64,000 nucleotides of DNA, taken from contig JACVCH010000002.1 of NCBI GenBank assembly GCA_016742175.1, positions 1-64,000 of the forward strand, read 5' to 3'. The DNA is from Rhizobiaceae bacterium. GTDB lineage: Bacteria > Pseudomonadota > Alphaproteobacteria > Rhizobiales > Rhizobiaceae. Below are positions 10,465 through 22,042 of the stretch, piece by piece. Position numbers and translations under genes: made by a program. How positions within the stretch are numbered: position 1 is the stretch's first letter; each line of letters opens with the position of its first letter. The notes below the pieces were generated by a model that made no database searches, was not told where the DNA came from, and saw only the letters and a list, made by a program, of their open reading frames with translations.

Positions 10465-12546
10465 CTATTCGGCTGCCTGCCTGAAACCGTCCCGGGCGAG
10501 CGCGGAGCACTCGGCCATCACGGCGGAGGCGCGCGCGATCGGGTTGGTCAGGTAGAAGTCCTTGATCGGCGACGCGAAGGCCGCCTTGTCGAAATCGGCC
10601 GTGCCGCTCTTCAGCGCCGAGATATGCGCCACGTCGCCCGCCGCGATCTCGTCGATGGCGGCGAAATGGGGGTATTCGGCATAGAGCGCGGCGCGAAGCT
10701 GCGGCAGCGAATCGTAGGGTAGCTTCTTGCCGAGCACGTCCGAAAGCGCGCGCAGGATCGCCCAGTCCTCGCGGGCGTCGCCCGGTGCGAAGCCGGCGCG
10801 GTTCGCCATCTGCACGCGGCCTTCCGTGTTGACGAAAGTGCCCGACTTTTCCGTATAGGTCGCGCCCGGCAGAATGACGTCGGCGCGGTGCGCGCCGGCG
10901 TCGCCGTGGCTGCCGATATAGACGGTGAAGGCCGAGCCGAGACCGGCCATGTCGAACTCGTCCGCGCCGAGCAGGAAGGCGACGTCGAGCGCACCCATCA
11001 TGCCGGCGACATCCTTGCCGCTTGTCCCCGGCACGAAGCCGAGGTCGAGCCCGCCGACGCGCGAGGCCGCGTTGTGAAGGACGGCGAAGCCGTTCCACTC
11101 GGCGCTCGCCGCGCCCACGGATGCTGCGAGTTCGGCCGCCAGCGCCAGCACCGCAGCGCCGTCGGCGCGCGCGAGCGCGCCCTGGCCGACGATGATCATC
11201 GGGCGGGCCGCGTCCTTCAGCACCTTGGCGAAGTCGAGATTGCCGGAGACGAGTTCGCGCAGCGTCTCCGCGCCGCCGCCGATGCGTTCGGCATCGTAGC
11301 GCAGGTCCCCGATGTCGCCGACGACGCCGATCGGGAAATTGCCCATTCGCCAGCGCTTGCGGATGCGCGCGTTGAGAACCGAGGCCTCGAAGCGCGGATT
11401 GGCGCCGATGATCAGGAGCGCATCGGCATCCTCGATGCCTTCGATTGTCGGGTTGAAGACGTAGCTCGCCCGGCCATTGGCCGGATCGATCTTCGCGCCG
11501 TCCTGGCGGCAGTCGATGTTCGCCGAGCCGAGCGCCGTCATCAGGCCCTTCAGCGCATACATTTCCTCGACGGTCGCAAGGTCGCCGGCAATCGCACCGA
11601 TCCGGTCACCAGAGGTCTTCGCCACGGCTTCCTTGATCGCGCCGAAGGCTTCGCCCCAGCTTGCCGCCTGCAGCCTGCCGTTCTTGCGCACATAGGGGCG
11701 GTCGAGGCGCTGCGTCCGAAGGCCGTCCCAGATGAAGCGGGTCTTGTCGGAAATCCACTCCTCGTTGATCGCCTCGTTGACGCGCGGCATGATGCGCATC
11801 ACCTCGCGGCCGCGCGTGTCGACGCGGATCGCCGAGCCGACGGCGTCCATCACGTCGATGGATTCGGTCTTCGACAGCTCCCACGGACGCGCCTGGAAGG
11901 CGTAGGGCTTGGAGGTCAGCGCACCGACCGGGCAAAGGTCGATGACGTTGCCCTGGAGTTCGGAGGTCATCGCGTTTTCGAGATAGGTGGTGATCTCGGC
12001 ATCCTCGCCGCGGCCGATCAGGCCGAGCTCCGAGATTCCAGCCACTTCCGTCGTGAACCTCACGCAACGCGTGCAGTGGATGCAGCGCGTCATGATCGTC
12101 TTGACCAGTGGTCCGATATACTTGTCTTCGACCGCGCGCTTGTTCTCGTGATAGCGCGAGGCGTCGACGCCGAACGCCATCGCCTGATCCTGCAGGTCGC
12201 ATTCGCCGCCCTGGTCGCAGATCGGGCAGTCGAGCGGATGGTTGATCAGCAGGAACTCCATCACGCCTTCGCGCGCCTTGCGCACCATCGGCGTGTTGGT
12301 GAAGATTTCCGGCGCTTCGCCGTTCGGGCCGGGGCGCAGGTCGCGCACGCCCATCGCGCAGGAGGCGGCGGGCTTCGGCGGTCCACCCTTCACCTCGACG
12401 AGGCACATGCGGCAATTGCCGGCGATCGACAGGCGCTCGTGGAAACAGAAGCGCGGCACTTCCGCGCCCGCTTCCTCCGCCGCCTGAAGCAGCGTGTAGT
12501 GATCGGGAACCTCGATCTCTTTGCCGTCTACCTTGAGCTTCGCCAT
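10465..12546 (-). CDS. nuoG: NADH-quinone oxidoreductase subunit G
   Basis: A 693-aa iron-sulfur subunit of the NADH module. The N-terminal 2Fe-2S domain has C34, C45, C48 and C63; the His-ligated cluster motif [14 protein letters not shown] and the CIHCTRC...CPVGAL 4Fe-4S motif follow, then a degenerate molybdopterin-oxidoreductase-like domain. I chose ATG 12546 ([20 protein letters not shown]) with AGAGG upstream; the open frame continues further but the extra part is not family-like. Length is typical of alphaproteobacterial NuoG. Confidence 0.96.
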   Translation of the reverse strand: MAKLKVDGKEIEVPDHYTLLQAAEEAGAEVPRFCFHERLSIAGNCRMCLVEVKGGPPKPAASCAMGVRDLRPGPNGEAPEIFTNTPMVRKAREGVMEFLLINHPLDCPICDQGGECDLQDQAMAFGVDASRYHENKRAVEDKYIGPLVKTIMTRCIHCTRCVRFTTEVAGISELGLIGRGEDAEITTYLENAMTSELQGNVIDLCPVGALTSKPYAFQARPWELSKTESIDVMDAVGSAIRVDTRGREVMRIMPRVNEAINEEWISDKTRFIWDGLRTQRLDRPYVRKNGRLQAASWGEAFGAIKEAVAKTSGDRIGAIAGDLATVEEMYALKGLMTALGSANIDCRQDGAKIDPANGRASYVFNPTIEGIEDADALLIIGANPRFEASVLNARIRKRWRMGNFPIGVVGDIGDLRYDAERIGGGAETLRELVSGNLDFAKVLKDAARPMIIVGQGALARADGAAVLALAAELAASVGAASAEWNGFAVLHNAASRVGGLDLGFVPGTSGKDVAGMMGALDVAFLLGADEFDMAGLGSAFTVYIGSHGDAGAHRADVILPGATYTEKSGTFVNTEGRVQMANRAGFAPGDAREDWAILRALSDVLGKKLPYDSLPQLRAALYAEYPHFAAIDEIAAGDVAHISALKSGTADFDKAAFASPIKDFYLTNPIARASAVMAECSALARDGFRQAAE

Positions 12547-12608
12547 CTTGCCTCTAACCCCGGCGGCAACAGCCGCCCAACAGTTCCGGCCTCGCCGGCC
12601 GGGAAATT

Positions 12609-13286
12609 TCAGGACCGTTTGCGGCCCGCACCCTTTGAACCGGACTTGCGGCCGGATGCAAGGCTCTTTGCCTGCTCCACCCAGCCGTCCCGGTGAATTC
12701 GCCCGCCAAAGCCGAGCTGGTCTTCGAGCCACGCGATCTCGGCGCCGACGAGCGCCGCCACCTGGTCGTAGGTCCAGATGCCGAACCCGTTCAGCACCTG
12801 CTCCAGCTTCGGGCCGACGCCCGAAATCGCCTTCAGATCGTCCGGCCGGGCCGGCTTCGTCTTGCGCACCGGGGCGCGCATCGCGCTCTCGGCCACAGCC
12901 TTCACGTCGTCGAGCAGCGCTTCCGCAGCCCTCGCCGAGGCCAGCGTCGCATCACGCGCGAGCTTCTCGACATCTGCCTCGACGGTCCGCGCCAGGCTCG
13001 CAACTTCGTCGGCCGCGTTGACCGAGACCAGCTTCAGGCGCGGCCGCGGTGCCGCCGCCTCTTCCGCCTCGGTCTCCGCCAGCATGCGCCGCGAAGCCTC
13101 CGTCGCGCCCGCCATCGCGCCCATCCACAGGCCGAAGGCGTGGCTCGCCATGCCGAAGCCGATCGCAGACGCGGCAGCCATTCCGGCGACCGGATGCGCC
13201 ATCAGGTTCGCCATGCCGGCGAACTGGTCGGGCATCGCCGTCTGGCTCAGCTTGGCAAAATCGTCGAACGGGTTCTTCTCGGCCAT
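12609..13286 (-). CDS. Helix-hairpin-helix protein between nuoF and nuoG
   Basis: A 225-aa protein with an N-terminal Ala/Gly/Met-rich stretch (residues 25-65), a central Ala/Glu-rich part likely to form a coiled coil (90-140), and a C-terminal helix-hairpin-helix-type domain (149-210) with [19 protein letters not shown]. The same kind of domain is found at the C-terminus of rhizobial NuoE proteins and of some L21 ribosomal proteins. It ends in a basic tail. It is 12 bases upstream of nuoG's leader in the same operon. A complex I accessory role is inferred from position only. Confidence 0.8.
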   Translation of the reverse strand: MAEKNPFDDFAKLSQTAMPDQFAGMANLMAHPVAGMAAASAIGFGMASHAFGLWMGAMAGATEASRRMLAETEAEEAAAPRPRLKLVSVNAADEVASLARTVEADVEKLARDATLASARAAEALLDDVKAVAESAMRAPVRKTKPARPDDLKAISGVGPKLEQVLNGFGIWTYDQVAALVGAEIAWLEDQLGFGGRIHRDGWVEQAKSLASGRKSGSKGAGRKRS

Positions 13287-13298
13287 CGCTTGGCGTCT

Positions 13299-14606
13299 CT
13301 ACTCCGCCGCAACCAGCGCCGGCTCGGCGCGGTGGCTGTTGCGCGTGAACTCGTCGATGCGGCGCTCAATCTCCGGGCGGAAGTGCCGGATCAGGCCCTG
13401 GATCGGCCATGCGGCCGCGTCGCCCAGCGCGCAGATCGTGTGGCCTTCCACCTGCTTGGTGACGTCGAGAAGCATGTCGATTTCGCGCTTCTGCGCTTCG
13501 CCGCGCACCAGGCGCTCCATCACGCGCCACATCCAGCCGGTGCCCTCGCGGCATGGCGTGCACTGGCCGCAGCTCTCGTGCTTGTAGAAATAGGAAAGCC
13601 GCGCGATCGCCTTCACGATATCAGTCGACTTGTCCATGACGATGACCGCCGCGGTGCCGAGGCCCGACTTAAGGTCGCGCAGCGAATCGAAATCCATCGG
13701 CGTGTCGATGATCTGCTCGGCCGGCACCAGCGGTACGGAAGAGCCGCCCGGGATGACCGCGAGAAGATTGTCCCAGCCGCCGCGAATGCCGCCGCAATGG
13801 CGGTCGATCAGCTCGCGGAACGGGATCGACATCTCTTCTTCGACCGTGCACGGCGTGTTGACGTGCCCGGAGACGCAAAAAAGCTTGGTGCCGACATTGT
13901 TCGGCCGGCCGAAGCCCGCGAACCAGCCCGCGCCGCGGCGCAGGATCGTCGGCGCGACGGCGATCGACTCGACGTTGTTGACCGTCGTCGGGCAGCCATA
14001 GAGGCCGACATTGGCGGGGAATGGCGGCTTCAGGCGCGGCTGGCCCTTCTTGCCTTCGAGGCTTTCCAGCAGTGCCGTTTCCTCGCCGCAGATATAGGCG
14101 CCGGCGCCGTGATGGACGAAAACGTCCATGTCCCAGCCGTTCTTGTTGTTCTTGCCGAGGAAGCCCGCATCATAGGCTTCGTCGATCGCGCGCTGCAGCG
14201 CCTCGCGCTCGCGGATGAACTCGCCGCGCACATAGATGTAGGCCGTGTTGGCGCCCATCGCGAAACCGGCGATCAGGCAGCCTTCGACCAGCGTGTGCGG
14301 GTCGTGGCGCAGGATCTCGCGGTCCTTGCAGGTGCCGGGCTCGGATTCGTCCGCGTTGACGACGAGATAATGCGGGCGCTCGTCCGATGCCGCCTTGGGC
14401 ATGAACGACCATTTGAGGCCGGTCGGGAAGCCTGCGCCGCCGCGGCCGCGCAGTCCCGAATCCTTCATCTCCTGAATGATCCAGTCGCGCCCCTTGGCGA
14501 TCAGTCCGGCGGTGCCGTCCCAATGCCCGCGCGCCATCGCGCCTTTCAGCGACTTGTCGAAGCGGCCATAGATGTTGGTGAAGATGCGGTCCTTGTCCTG
14601 CAGCAT
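13299..14606 (-). CDS. nuoF: NADH-quinone oxidoreductase subunit F
   Basis: A 435-aa flavoprotein that binds NADH and FMN and carries cluster N3. Motifs: [17 protein letters not shown] for nucleotide binding, [12 protein letters not shown] plus a later cysteine for 4Fe-4S binding. I chose ATG 14606, which shares one base with the nuoE stop; a GTG one codon upstream is the alternative. It enters electrons into complex I together with NuoE and NuoG. Confidence 0.97.
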   Translation of the reverse strand: MLQDKDRIFTNIYGRFDKSLKGAMARGHWDGTAGLIAKGRDWIIQEMKDSGLRGRGGAGFPTGLKWSFMPKAASDERPHYLVVNADESEPGTCKDREILRHDPHTLVEGCLIAGFAMGANTAYIYVRGEFIREREALQRAIDEAYDAGFLGKNNKNGWDMDVFVHHGAGAYICGEETALLESLEGKKGQPRLKPPFPANVGLYGCPTTVNNVESIAVAPTILRRGAGWFAGFGRPNNVGTKLFCVSGHVNTPCTVEEEMSIPFRELIDRHCGGIRGGWDNLLAVIPGGSSVPLVPAEQIIDTPMDFDSLRDLKSGLGTAAVIVMDKSTDIVKAIARLSYFYKHESCGQCTPCREGTGWMWRVMERLVRGEAQKREIDMLLDVTKQVEGHTICALGDAAAWPIQGLIRHFRPEIERRIDEFTRNSHRAEPALVAAE

Positions 14607-15670
14607 CACTTGTCTCCGCCTTCATCGCCGGTGTTCGGCTTCTTCGCACGTACCGGCTTCTTCACCTCGGCTGTGCCTTCCGGCGAGGGCTTGCCCGGCT
14701 CGGCCTTCGTCTCGGACTTCCGGCGGCGGCCGGCGGGGCCGATCGGCTCGCCTTCCATGTCCTCCGGCGCGCGATAGTCGGCCGTCGTGCCGTCCTTTTT
14801 CTTCGCATGGGCGCGCGGCTTGGCCTCGCCCTCCACAGTCGGTTCGGCGCGGTCGGCGGCCGCCTTGTCGCCCTTCGGCGCCTCGACGCTGGCGGCCTTC
14901 TCAGCGGCCTGGTCGGCCTTGACCGGCGACGGCGACTTGATCGACGGATCGGTCTCGGGTGCGGCGGTCTTCGGCTTGGCGGCCTGCGAGGGCGCGACTT
15001 CCGGCTGGTCGCCGCCGGACTTGCGCGGCTCCGCCTTGCGGTTCGCCTTCAGCACGGCCTTCTCGTCGGCAAGCGACGTGAACCCGCTCTCAGGCGCCGA
15101 GAAGACGCGATCGATCTGCGGGCCGGTCGGCACCGCCTCGCCCCTGCCCGCATCGAACTCGTCGATGATCTCGCCCAGGCGCTCCGGCGTCAGGTCCTCA
15201 TAGGCATCCTTGAAGATCATGACCATCGGCGCATTCACGCAGGCGCCCTGGCACTCGACCTCTTCCCACGACAGCGTCCCGCCCTCGTTGAGGTGGAACT
15301 GGTCGTGGTGGATCTTCGAACGGCACACGTCCATCAGCGCTTCGGACCCGCGCAGCATGCACGGCGTCGTGCCGCAGACCTGGATATGCGCCCTGGTGCC
15401 GACGGGCTTCAACTGGAACTGCGTGTAAAAGGTCGCGACTTCGAGCACGCGGATCAGCGGCATTTCGAGCATCTGCGCGATGTGCTCGATCGCCGCCCGC
15501 GTCACCCAGCCATCCTGCTCCTGCGCGCGCATGAGTAGCGGAATGACGGCCGACTGCTCGCGCCCGGCCGGATACTTCTGGATGGTCTTTTCGGCCCAGT
15601 CCAGATTCTCGCCGGTGAAGGCGAAGGCGGGTGGCTGGAACTGCGGGTCTGCGAGACGGCGTACGGACAT
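14606..15670 (-). CDS. nuoE: NADH-quinone oxidoreductase subunit E with long charged C-terminal extension
   Basis: A 354-aa 24-kDa-type subunit with a 2Fe-2S cluster; ligands C99, C104, C140 and C144 are all present (CGTTPC and CQGAC). The catalytic domain ends near residue 190. The remaining 160 residues are low-complexity, rich in Lys, Ala, Pro and Glu, and likely disordered; standard bacterial NuoE is 160-240 aa. In other rhizobia a helix-hairpin-helix domain can occupy this region; here that domain is in a separate gene at 12609-13286. It abuts nuoD with no spacing. Confidence 0.95.
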   Translation of the reverse strand: MSVRRLADPQFQPPAFAFTGENLDWAEKTIQKYPAGREQSAVIPLLMRAQEQDGWVTRAAIEHIAQMLEMPLIRVLEVATFYTQFQLKPVGTRAHIQVCGTTPCMLRGSEALMDVCRSKIHHDQFHLNEGGTLSWEEVECQGACVNAPMVMIFKDAYEDLTPERLGEIIDEFDAGRGEAVPTGPQIDRVFSAPESGFTSLADEKAVLKANRKAEPRKSGGDQPEVAPSQAAKPKTAAPETDPSIKSPSPVKADQAAEKAASVEAPKGDKAAADRAEPTVEGEAKPRAHAKKKDGTTADYRAPEDMEGEPIGPAGRRRKSETKAEPGKPSPEGTAEVKKPVRAKKPNTGDEGGDK

Positions 15671-16861
15671 TTAGCGGTCGACCTCACCAAACACGATGTC
15701 GAGGGAGCCGAGAACGGCGGAGACGTCGGCCAGGAGATGGCCGCGGCAGAGGAAATCCATCGCCTGCAGATGCGCGAAACCGGGCGCGCGCAGCTTGCAG
15801 CGATAGGGCTTGTTGGTGCCGTCGGCGACAAGATAGACGCCGAACTCGCCCTTGGGCGCCTCGACGGCGGCATAGACCTCGCCGGCCGGCACGCGGTAGC
15901 CCTCGGTATACAGCTTGAAGTGGTGGATCAGCGCTTCCATCGAGCGCTTCATCGCCTGCCGCTTCGGCGGCACGATCTTGCCGTCCGTCGACGAGACGGG
16001 ACCGACCTTCTCGGCGCCCAGCAGAAGATCGACGCACTGGCGGATGATCTTCGCCGACTGGCGCATCTCTTCCATGCGGATCAGGTAACGGTCGAAGCAG
16101 TCGCCGTTCTTGCCGATCGGCACGTCGAAATCCATCTCGGCATAGCACTCATAGGGCTGCGACTTGCGCAGATCCCAGGCCGCGCCCGAACCGCGCACCA
16201 TGACGCCGGAAAAGCCCCAGGCCCACGCGTCCTCGAGCGAGACGACGCCGATATCGACATTGCGCTGCTTGAAGATGCGATTGCCGGTCAAAAGATCGTC
16301 GAGCGCGTCCATCATCTTGAGGAACGGATCGATCCACTTGCCGATGTCCTCGACGAGCTGGTCCGGCAGGTCCTGATGAACGCCGCCCGGGCGGAAATAG
16401 GCCGCGTGCATGCGGCTGCCCGAAGCGCGTTCGTAGAAGACCATCAGCTTCTCGCGCTCTTCGAAGCCCCACAGCGGCGGCGTCAGCGCGCCGACGTCGA
16501 GCGCCTGCGTCGTCACATTCAAAATGTGCGACATGACCCGGCCGATCTCCGAATAAAGCACCCGGATGATCTGGCCCCGCCGCGGCACCTCGATGCCGAG
16601 CAGCCGCTCGACGGCCAGCGCGAAGGCATGCTCCTGGTTCATCGGCGCGCAATAGTCGAGCCGGTCGAGATAGGGCACGGCCTGCAGATAGGTCTTGTGC
16701 TCCATCAGCTTCTCGGTGCCGCGATGAAGCAGCCCGATATGCGGATCGACCCGATCGACGACCTCGCCGTCGAGCTCCAGAACCAACCTCAACACACCAT
16801 GGGCGGCCGGATGCTGCGGGCCGAAGTTGATGTTGAAGTTGCGTACAGACGTTTCAGCCAT
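15671..16861 (-). CDS. nuoD: NADH-quinone oxidoreductase subunit D
   Basis: A 396-aa 49-kDa-type subunit, related to the large subunit of NiFe hydrogenases, that forms the quinone-binding site with NuoB. It begins with the conserved [20 protein letters not shown] region and ends in DIVFGEVDR, the usual C-terminus. Not fused to NuoC. The stop is directly next to the nuoE start codon. Confidence 0.97.
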   Translation of the reverse strand: MAETSVRNFNINFGPQHPAAHGVLRLVLELDGEVVDRVDPHIGLLHRGTEKLMEHKTYLQAVPYLDRLDYCAPMNQEHAFALAVERLLGIEVPRRGQIIRVLYSEIGRVMSHILNVTTQALDVGALTPPLWGFEEREKLMVFYERASGSRMHAAYFRPGGVHQDLPDQLVEDIGKWIDPFLKMMDALDDLLTGNRIFKQRNVDIGVVSLEDAWAWGFSGVMVRGSGAAWDLRKSQPYECYAEMDFDVPIGKNGDCFDRYLIRMEEMRQSAKIIRQCVDLLLGAEKVGPVSSTDGKIVPPKRQAMKRSMEALIHHFKLYTEGYRVPAGEVYAAVEAPKGEFGVYLVADGTNKPYRCKLRAPGFAHLQAMDFLCRGHLLADVSAVLGSLDIVFGEVDR

Positions 16862-16870
16862 TGCGGCGCC

Positions 16871-17476
16871 TCAGTTCGCTTTCGCCTTCTCATCGCCCGG
16901 CAGCACGTAATCCGTGCCTTCCCAGGGCGAGAGGAAGTCGAAGTTGCGGAATTCCTGCTTCAGTTCGACGGGCTCGTAGACCACGCGCTTGACCTCGTCG
17001 TCGTAGCGCACCTCGACGAAACCGGTGAGCGGGAAGTCCTTGCGCAGCGGGTGCCCCTCGAAACCGTAGTCGGTCAGGATGCGGCGCAGGTCCGGGTGGC
17101 CGGTGAACAGGACGCCATAGAGATCGTAGGTCTCGCGCTCGAACCAGTCGGCGCCGGGGAAGACCTCGGTCGCGGACGGGATCGGGTTGTCCTCGTCCGT
17201 CTTCACCTTCACGCGCACGCGCTGGTTCGTATAGGGCGAGAGCAAATGGTAGACGACGTCGAACCGCTTCTCGCGCGCCGGATAGTCGGCCCCGCAGATG
17301 TCGATGATCGATACGAACCGGCACTGCACGTCGTTCTTCAGGAACTCCAGCACGGCGATCAGGTCGAAGGGCTCGACATGGATCGTCAGATCGCCGAACG
17401 CGACCATCGTGTCCTGGACCTGCGCGTCGAGCCGCTCCTTGATATAGGCGGCGAGGTCGTTGAGGGCTTCGCTCAT
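16871..17476 (-). CDS. nuoC: NADH-quinone oxidoreductase subunit C
   Basis: A 201-aa 30-kDa-type subunit of the peripheral arm. The family signature is visible around [19 protein letters not shown] and [21 protein letters not shown] chose ATG 17476 ([11 protein letters not shown]); the open frame continues upstream into nuoB but the extra residues are a shadow. Spacing is 10 bases to nuoB and 9 to nuoD. Confidence 0.96.
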   Translation of the reverse strand: MSEALNDLAAYIKERLDAQVQDTMVAFGDLTIHVEPFDLIAVLEFLKNDVQCRFVSIIDICGADYPAREKRFDVVYHLLSPYTNQRVRVKVKTDEDNPIPSATEVFPGADWFERETYDLYGVLFTGHPDLRRILTDYGFEGHPLRKDFPLTGFVEVRYDDEVKRVVYEPVELKQEFRNFDFLSPWEGTDYVLPGDEKAKAN

Positions 17477-17486
17477 GCGTCCTGTC

Positions 17487-18068
17487 CTAGCGCTCGATCG
17501 TGCCGGTGCGGCGAATCTTCTTTTGCAGCAGAAGAATGCCGTAGAGCAGCGCTTCCGCCGAAGGCGGGCAGCCGGGCACGTAGATGTCGACCGGCACGAT
17601 CCGGTCGCAGCCGCGCACGACCGAATAGGAATAGTGGTAATAGCCGCCGCCATTGGCGCACGAGCCCATCGAGATGACGTAGCGCGGTTCCGGCATCTGG
17701 TCGTAGACCTTGCGCAGCGCCGGCGCCATCTTGTTGGTCAGCGTGCCGGCGACGATCATGATGTCGGACTGGCGCGGCGAGGCGCGCGGCGCGACGCCGA
17801 AGCGCTCCGAATCGTAGCGCGGCATGGAGGTGTGGATCATCTCCACGGCGCAGCACGCCAGGCCGAACGTCATGAACATCAGCGAGCCGGAGCGCGCCCA
17901 GGTGATGAGCGCCTCGGACGAGGTGACGAGAAAGCCCTTGTCGTCGAGCTCTTCCTTCACATTCAGGAAGAACGGATCGTCCGACCCGATCGGGTTGCCC
18001 GTGCGCGGGTCGACGAGACCCTTGGGCTTCGGCGCGACGAGGGTCTGGGAGTTATCCATCAATCCCAT
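17487..18068 (-). CDS. nuoB: NADH-quinone oxidoreductase subunit B
   Basis: A 193-aa subunit carrying cluster N2, the last electron carrier before quinone. Ligands are visible in [10 protein letters not shown] (tandem cysteines), GSCANGGG and VPGCPP. I chose ATG 18068 ([17 protein letters not shown]): it has GGGAG upstream and gives the same length and opening as Mesorhizobium NuoB, although it overlaps nuoA by 10 bases. An ATG at 18059 (MDNSQ) is the alternative. Confidence 0.95.
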   Translation of the reverse strand: MGLMDNSQTLVAPKPKGLVDPRTGNPIGSDDPFFLNVKEELDDKGFLVTSSEALITWARSGSLMFMTFGLACCAVEMIHTSMPRYDSERFGVAPRASPRQSDIMIVAGTLTNKMAPALRKVYDQMPEPRYVISMGSCANGGGYYHYSYSVVRGCDRIVPVDIYVPGCPPSAEALLYGILLLQKKIRRTGTIER

Positions 18069-18424
18069 TCCAGCGCTCCCTTTTTCCATTCGTATATAAA
18101 GCCGATCGTCAGAACGCCCAGGAAGATCATCATCGACCAGAAGCCGAGCATGCCGATTTCGCCGAACGAGACCGCCCAGGGGAAGAGAAACGCGACTTCG
18201 AGGTCGAAGATGATGAACAGGATGGCGACGAGGTAAAAGCGGATGTCGAACTTCATGCGGGCATCGTCGAAGGCGTTGAAGCCGCACTCGTAGGCCGACA
18301 GTTTCTCGGGGTCCGGGTTGCGGTAGGCGACGAGGAAGGGCGCCGCGATCAGCGCGATGCCGACGATCAGCGCCACACCCATGAAGATCACGATGGGCAG
18401 GTATGAGGCGAGCACTTCGTTCAT
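18059..18424 (-). CDS. nuoA: NADH-quinone oxidoreductase subunit A
   Basis: A 121-aa membrane subunit with three predicted helices. The conserved loop [23 protein letters not shown] (cysteine-containing, at the quinone entrance) is clear in parts, as is [12 protein letters not shown]. It is the first gene of the operon; the 168 bases upstream hold the likely promoter and an inverted repeat. Confidence 0.97.
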   Translation of the reverse strand: MNEVLASYLPIVIFMGVALIVGIALIAAPFLVAYRNPDPEKLSAYECGFNAFDDARMKFDIRFYLVAILFIIFDLEVAFLFPWAVSFGEIGMLGFWSMMIFLGVLTIGFIYEWKKGALEWD

Positions 18425-18456
18425 GAACCGACTTCCCGTTGAGCGTCGATCCCTGA

Positions 18457-18489
18457 CTATAGCGGGGTGGCGCTAAGAGAAGTAGCGCC
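18457..18489 (-). promoter_or_regulatory. Possible nuo promoter region with inverted repeat
   Basis: A CTATAG box at 18457-18462 could be a -10 element for the nuo operon; no convincing -35 is seen. Just upstream on the minus strand, GGCGCTA (18469-18475) and TAGCGCC (18483-18489) form a perfect 7-bp inverted repeat with a 7-base loop. It may be an operator, or the end of the upstream ior transcript; there is no T-run. Confidence 0.35.
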
Positions 18490-18592
18490 GCTCTTTCGCA
18501 AGCCTGAAACGGGACCGGCAATGGGCCTTGTTGCAACGCGGCGAGGGTTAGCGCAGCGATCCGGAGGACGCAAGCCTAACCTTGGGCCCCGG

Positions 18593-21500
18593 TCACAAAT
18601 CGTGAGCGCTCCCCTGGAGTGACGCGAGCGCCGCATCGAGCTTCGGCCGCACCTCGGCCACGGCCTTGTCCTTCACCGGCCCGAAGCCGCGAATCTGCAT
18701 TGGCAGCGCCATCGCGTCGGCGATCGCCGCATGCGTCTCAAGCGACAGGCGCGCCAGCGCTTCCTCGATCTTCGCCTCGTACCAGCCGATCAGCCCGCGC
18801 TCCATGCGCCGCTCGGCCGTATAGCCGAAGACGTCGAGCGCCGTGCCGCGCAGGCGCTTCATGCGCGCCAGCACATGGAACGGCTTCCTGATCCACGGCC
18901 CGAACGACCGCTTCAACGGCCGCCCGCGTGCATCCGTCCCAGCATTCAGCATCGGCGGTGCTAGATGATGAACGATCTTCCAGTCGCCTTCGAATTCGGC
19001 GGCGAGCTTTTCCTTCAAGCCCGTCTGCGTGTGTAGCCGCGCGACCTCGTACTCGTCCTTGTAGGCCATCAGCTTGAACAGCGACCGCGCCACCGCTTCC
19101 GTCAGCTTCTGCGATCCCATCGCTGCTTCGGCACCACGCACGCGATCGACCAACATCCGATAGCGGCTCGCATAGGCCGCATCCTGATAGTCGGTCAAAA
19201 ACGCCTCGCGGCGCGTGACGATCTGGTCCAGCGTTTCGCCCGAAACTGGCTTCGGATTGAACAGTCCCGACACCGCATCAGGCTTCGACGCCGCCAGCCG
19301 CCCGATCAGAAACGCGCGGTGGTTCGCCTCGATCGCGACGCCATTGAGCTCGATCGCCTGCCGCAGCGCCTCGTGACCGACCGGCACGAGCCCGAGTTGC
19401 CAGGCAAAGCCGAGCATCATGACGTTGGCGAACACCGTGTCGCCCATCAGCCTTTCGGACAGCGCGTTGGCGTCGACCGCCGTCAGCGCCCCCTCGCCCA
19501 CGACGCCGGCGATCGCCGCCAGCCGCTGGTCGACGGCAAGGTCCGCGTCGCGCTTGCGCACGATGTCGCCGGTCGGCATTTTCGCCAGATTCACCGCCGC
19601 CTTCATGCCCGCGCGATAGGTCGCGGAAGCCTTGGGCGAGGACGACACGACGATGTCGCAGCCGATCAGCGCATCGGCCGCGCCGCCGTCGATCCGCACC
19701 TGATGGATCGCCTGCGGGCTCGCCGCGAGCCTGACAAAGGACAGAACCGGGCCGAATTTCTGCGCGAACCCGGTGAAGTCCAGCACGGTCGCGCCCTTGA
19801 CTTCGAGATGTGCCGCCATGGTGACGAGCTGGCCGACCGTCACCACGCCCGTTCCGCCGACGCCGGTGATGAGCAGGTCGAAGGGCTTTTCCAGCGCCGG
19901 AATTTCCGGTGCGGCGATATCCGCCGCCAGCGTCGCGAGGTCGAACTCGACGCCGCTCTTCTTCCTGCGCGTCGCGCCTTCCACCGTCACGAAACTCGGG
20001 CAAAACCCGTTGAGGCACGAGAAATCCTTGTTGCAGGACGACTGGTTGATGCGCCTCTTGGTGCCGAACTCGGTTTCCAGCGGCTCGACCGACAGGCAGT
20101 TCGATTCGACAGAGCAGTCGCCGCAGCCCTCGCAGACGAGTTCGTTGATGACGACGAACTTCTTCGGGTCGTCCATCGTGCCGCGCTTGCGCCGCCGCCG
20201 CTTCTCGGTCGCGCAGGTCTGCTCATAGATCAGCACCGACACGCCCGCGACGTCGCGCAACTCCCGCTGCACCGCGTCCATCTCGCGGCGGTGATGCAAC
20301 GTCGTGCCGGCGGGGAAGTCCTGCATCGAGAACTTGTCCGGATCGTCGGAGACAAGCGCGATCCTCTCCACGCCCTCCGCGCGCACTTCGGCCGCAATGG
20401 CATGAACCGAAATCGGCCCGTCCACCGGCTGGCCGCCGGTCATCGCCACCGCGTCGTTGAAGAGGATCTTGTAAGTGATGTTGGCCTTCGCCGCGATCGC
20501 CTGCCGGATCGCCATCGAGCCGGAATGATAATAGGTGCCCTCGCCGAGGTTCTGGAACACGTGCCCCTTGCCTGTGAAAAGGGAGGACGCCGCCCAGTTC
20601 ACCCCCTCGCCGCCCATCTGGATCAGCGAACTCGTCTCGCGGTCCATCCAGGAGGCCATGAAATGGCAGCCGATGCCGGCCAGCGCCTGCGAGCCTTCCG
20701 GCACCTTGGTCGACGTGTTGTGCGGGCAGCCCGAGCAAAAATAGGGCGTGCGCGTCGCGCCCGGCACGTTGAGCGCGATGCGTGGTACTTCCGCGATGTG
20801 CCGCGCCCGTTCCACAAATCCATGCCCTGGGAAAATCCCGTCGAGGCGCTTCGCCACGATCGGCACGAGCTGGCGCGGCGAGAGTTCGCCCGTCCACGGC
20901 ACCAGCCGCTCGCCCGCCTCGTCGCGCTTGCCGACCATGCGCTTCGGCTTGTCGCCCGGCCAGTCGTAGAAATACTCCTTGAACTGGCTCTCGATGATGC
21001 CGCGCTTTTCCTCGATGACGAGGACTTCCTCCTTGCCGCGCACGAAATCAAGCGCATCGCGACGCGCCAGCGGCCACACCATGCCGACCTTGTAGATGTC
21101 GATGCCGAGCGCGCGGCACTCCGCCTCGCCGATGCCCAGCAGCCGCAGCGCCTCCATCAGGTCGAGATGGCCCTTGCCGGTCGTCACGATGCCGAACTTG
21201 GCGTCACGCACCTCATAGATGTGCCGGTCGATCGGGTTGGCCTCGGCGAAGGCGAAGACGGCCTGCTTCTTGGCCTCCATCCGCTCCTCGATCTGCGGTC
21301 CGGGCAGGTCCGGCCAGCGATAGTGGAGCCCGCCCGCAGGCGGCGTGAAGTCCGGCGTCTTGAACTCCCGGTCAGGCCGCAATTCGAACGACGCGCCCGA
21401 TTCGACCGTCTCCGAGATCGCCTTGAAGCCGACCCACATGCCCGAATAGCGCGACAGCGCGTAACCGTACTCGCCGAACTCGAGATACTCGGCGACGCTC

Positions 21501-22042
21501 GCCGGGTTCAGCGTCGGCATGAACCACGCCATGAAGGCGACGTCCGACTGGTGCGGCATGGACGACGAGACGCAGCCATGGTCGTCGCCGGCGATCACCA
21601 GCACGCCGCCATTGGGCGAGGAGCCATAGGCGTTGCCGTGCTTCAGCGCGTCGCCCGAGCGATCGACGCCGGGTCCCTTGCCGTACCACATGCCGAAGAC
21701 GCCCTCGACCTCGCGCTTCGGATTGGTCTCGACCTGCTGCGAGCCGAGCACCGCCGTTGCCGCCAGGTCCTCGTTGACCGCCGGCAAGAATTCGATCCGC
21801 GCATCCTTCAGCTTGCTTCCGATCCGCCACAATTCGAGATCGAGCCCGCCCAGCGGCGAGCCGCGATAGCCCGAAATGAGCCCGCCCGTCGTCTTGCCGG
21901 CTTCGCGATCCCTGCGCGATTGATCGAGCGCGATCCGCACCAGCGCCTGCGTCCCCGTCATGAAGACGCGCCCGCGCTCCATTTCGTAGCGATCCTTGAG
22001 CTGATAGCGGGCGAGTTCGCGGATGGGCTCGTGCGCGGTCAT
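18593..22042 (-). CDS. Indolepyruvate ferredoxin oxidoreductase, fused alpha-beta form
   Basis: A 1149-aa thiamine-diphosphate enzyme that oxidatively decarboxylates aryl (and in some cases other) 2-oxo acids to acyl-CoA, reducing ferredoxin. The N-terminal half has the TPP/pyruvate-oxidoreductase domains, a TPP-site segment GCHFMASWMDRE, and a 4Fe-4S motif CEGCGDCSVESNC near residue 637 with further cysteines (CNKDFSCLNGFCPSF); the C-terminal half is the gamma-type catalytic domain (LLITGVGGTGVVTVGQ). This single-chain form is common in aerobic proteobacteria. The Lrp-family gene is divergent and is the likely regulator. Confidence 0.92.
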   Translation of the reverse strand: MTAHEPIRELARYQLKDRYEMERGRVFMTGTQALVRIALDQSRRDREAGKTTGGLISGYRGSPLGGLDLELWRIGSKLKDARIEFLPAVNEDLAATAVLGSQQVETNPKREVEGVFGMWYGKGPGVDRSGDALKHGNAYGSSPNGGVLVIAGDDHGCVSSSMPHQSDVAFMAWFMPTLNPASVAEYLEFGEYGYALSRYSGMWVGFKAISETVESGASFELRPDREFKTPDFTPPAGGLHYRWPDLPGPQIEERMEAKKQAVFAFAEANPIDRHIYEVRDAKFGIVTTGKGHLDLMEALRLLGIGEAECRALGIDIYKVGMVWPLARRDALDFVRGKEEVLVIEEKRGIIESQFKEYFYDWPGDKPKRMVGKRDEAGERLVPWTGELSPRQLVPIVAKRLDGIFPGHGFVERARHIAEVPRIALNVPGATRTPYFCSGCPHNTSTKVPEGSQALAGIGCHFMASWMDRETSSLIQMGGEGVNWAASSLFTGKGHVFQNLGEGTYYHSGSMAIRQAIAAKANITYKILFNDAVAMTGGQPVDGPISVHAIAAEVRAEGVERIALVSDDPDKFSMQDFPAGTTLHHRREMDAVQRELRDVAGVSVLIYEQTCATEKRRRRKRGTMDDPKKFVVINELVCEGCGDCSVESNCLSVEPLETEFGTKRRINQSSCNKDFSCLNGFCPSFVTVEGATRRKKSGVEFDLATLAADIAAPEIPALEKPFDLLITGVGGTGVVTVGQLVTMAAHLEVKGATVLDFTGFAQKFGPVLSFVRLAASPQAIHQVRIDGGAADALIGCDIVVSSSPKASATYRAGMKAAVNLAKMPTGDIVRKRDADLAVDQRLAAIAGVVGEGALTAVDANALSERLMGDTVFANVMMLGFAWQLGLVPVGHEALRQAIELNGVAIEANHRAFLIGRLAASKPDAVSGLFNPKPVSGETLDQIVTRREAFLTDYQDAAYASRYRMLVDRVRGAEAAMGSQKLTEAVARSLFKLMAYKDEYEVARLHTQTGLKEKLAAEFEGDWKIVHHLAPPMLNAGTDARGRPLKRSFGPWIRKPFHVLARMKRLRGTALDVFGYTAERRMERGLIGWYEAKIEEALARLSLETHAAIADAMALPMQIRGFGPVKDKAVAEVRPKLDAALASLQGSAHDL

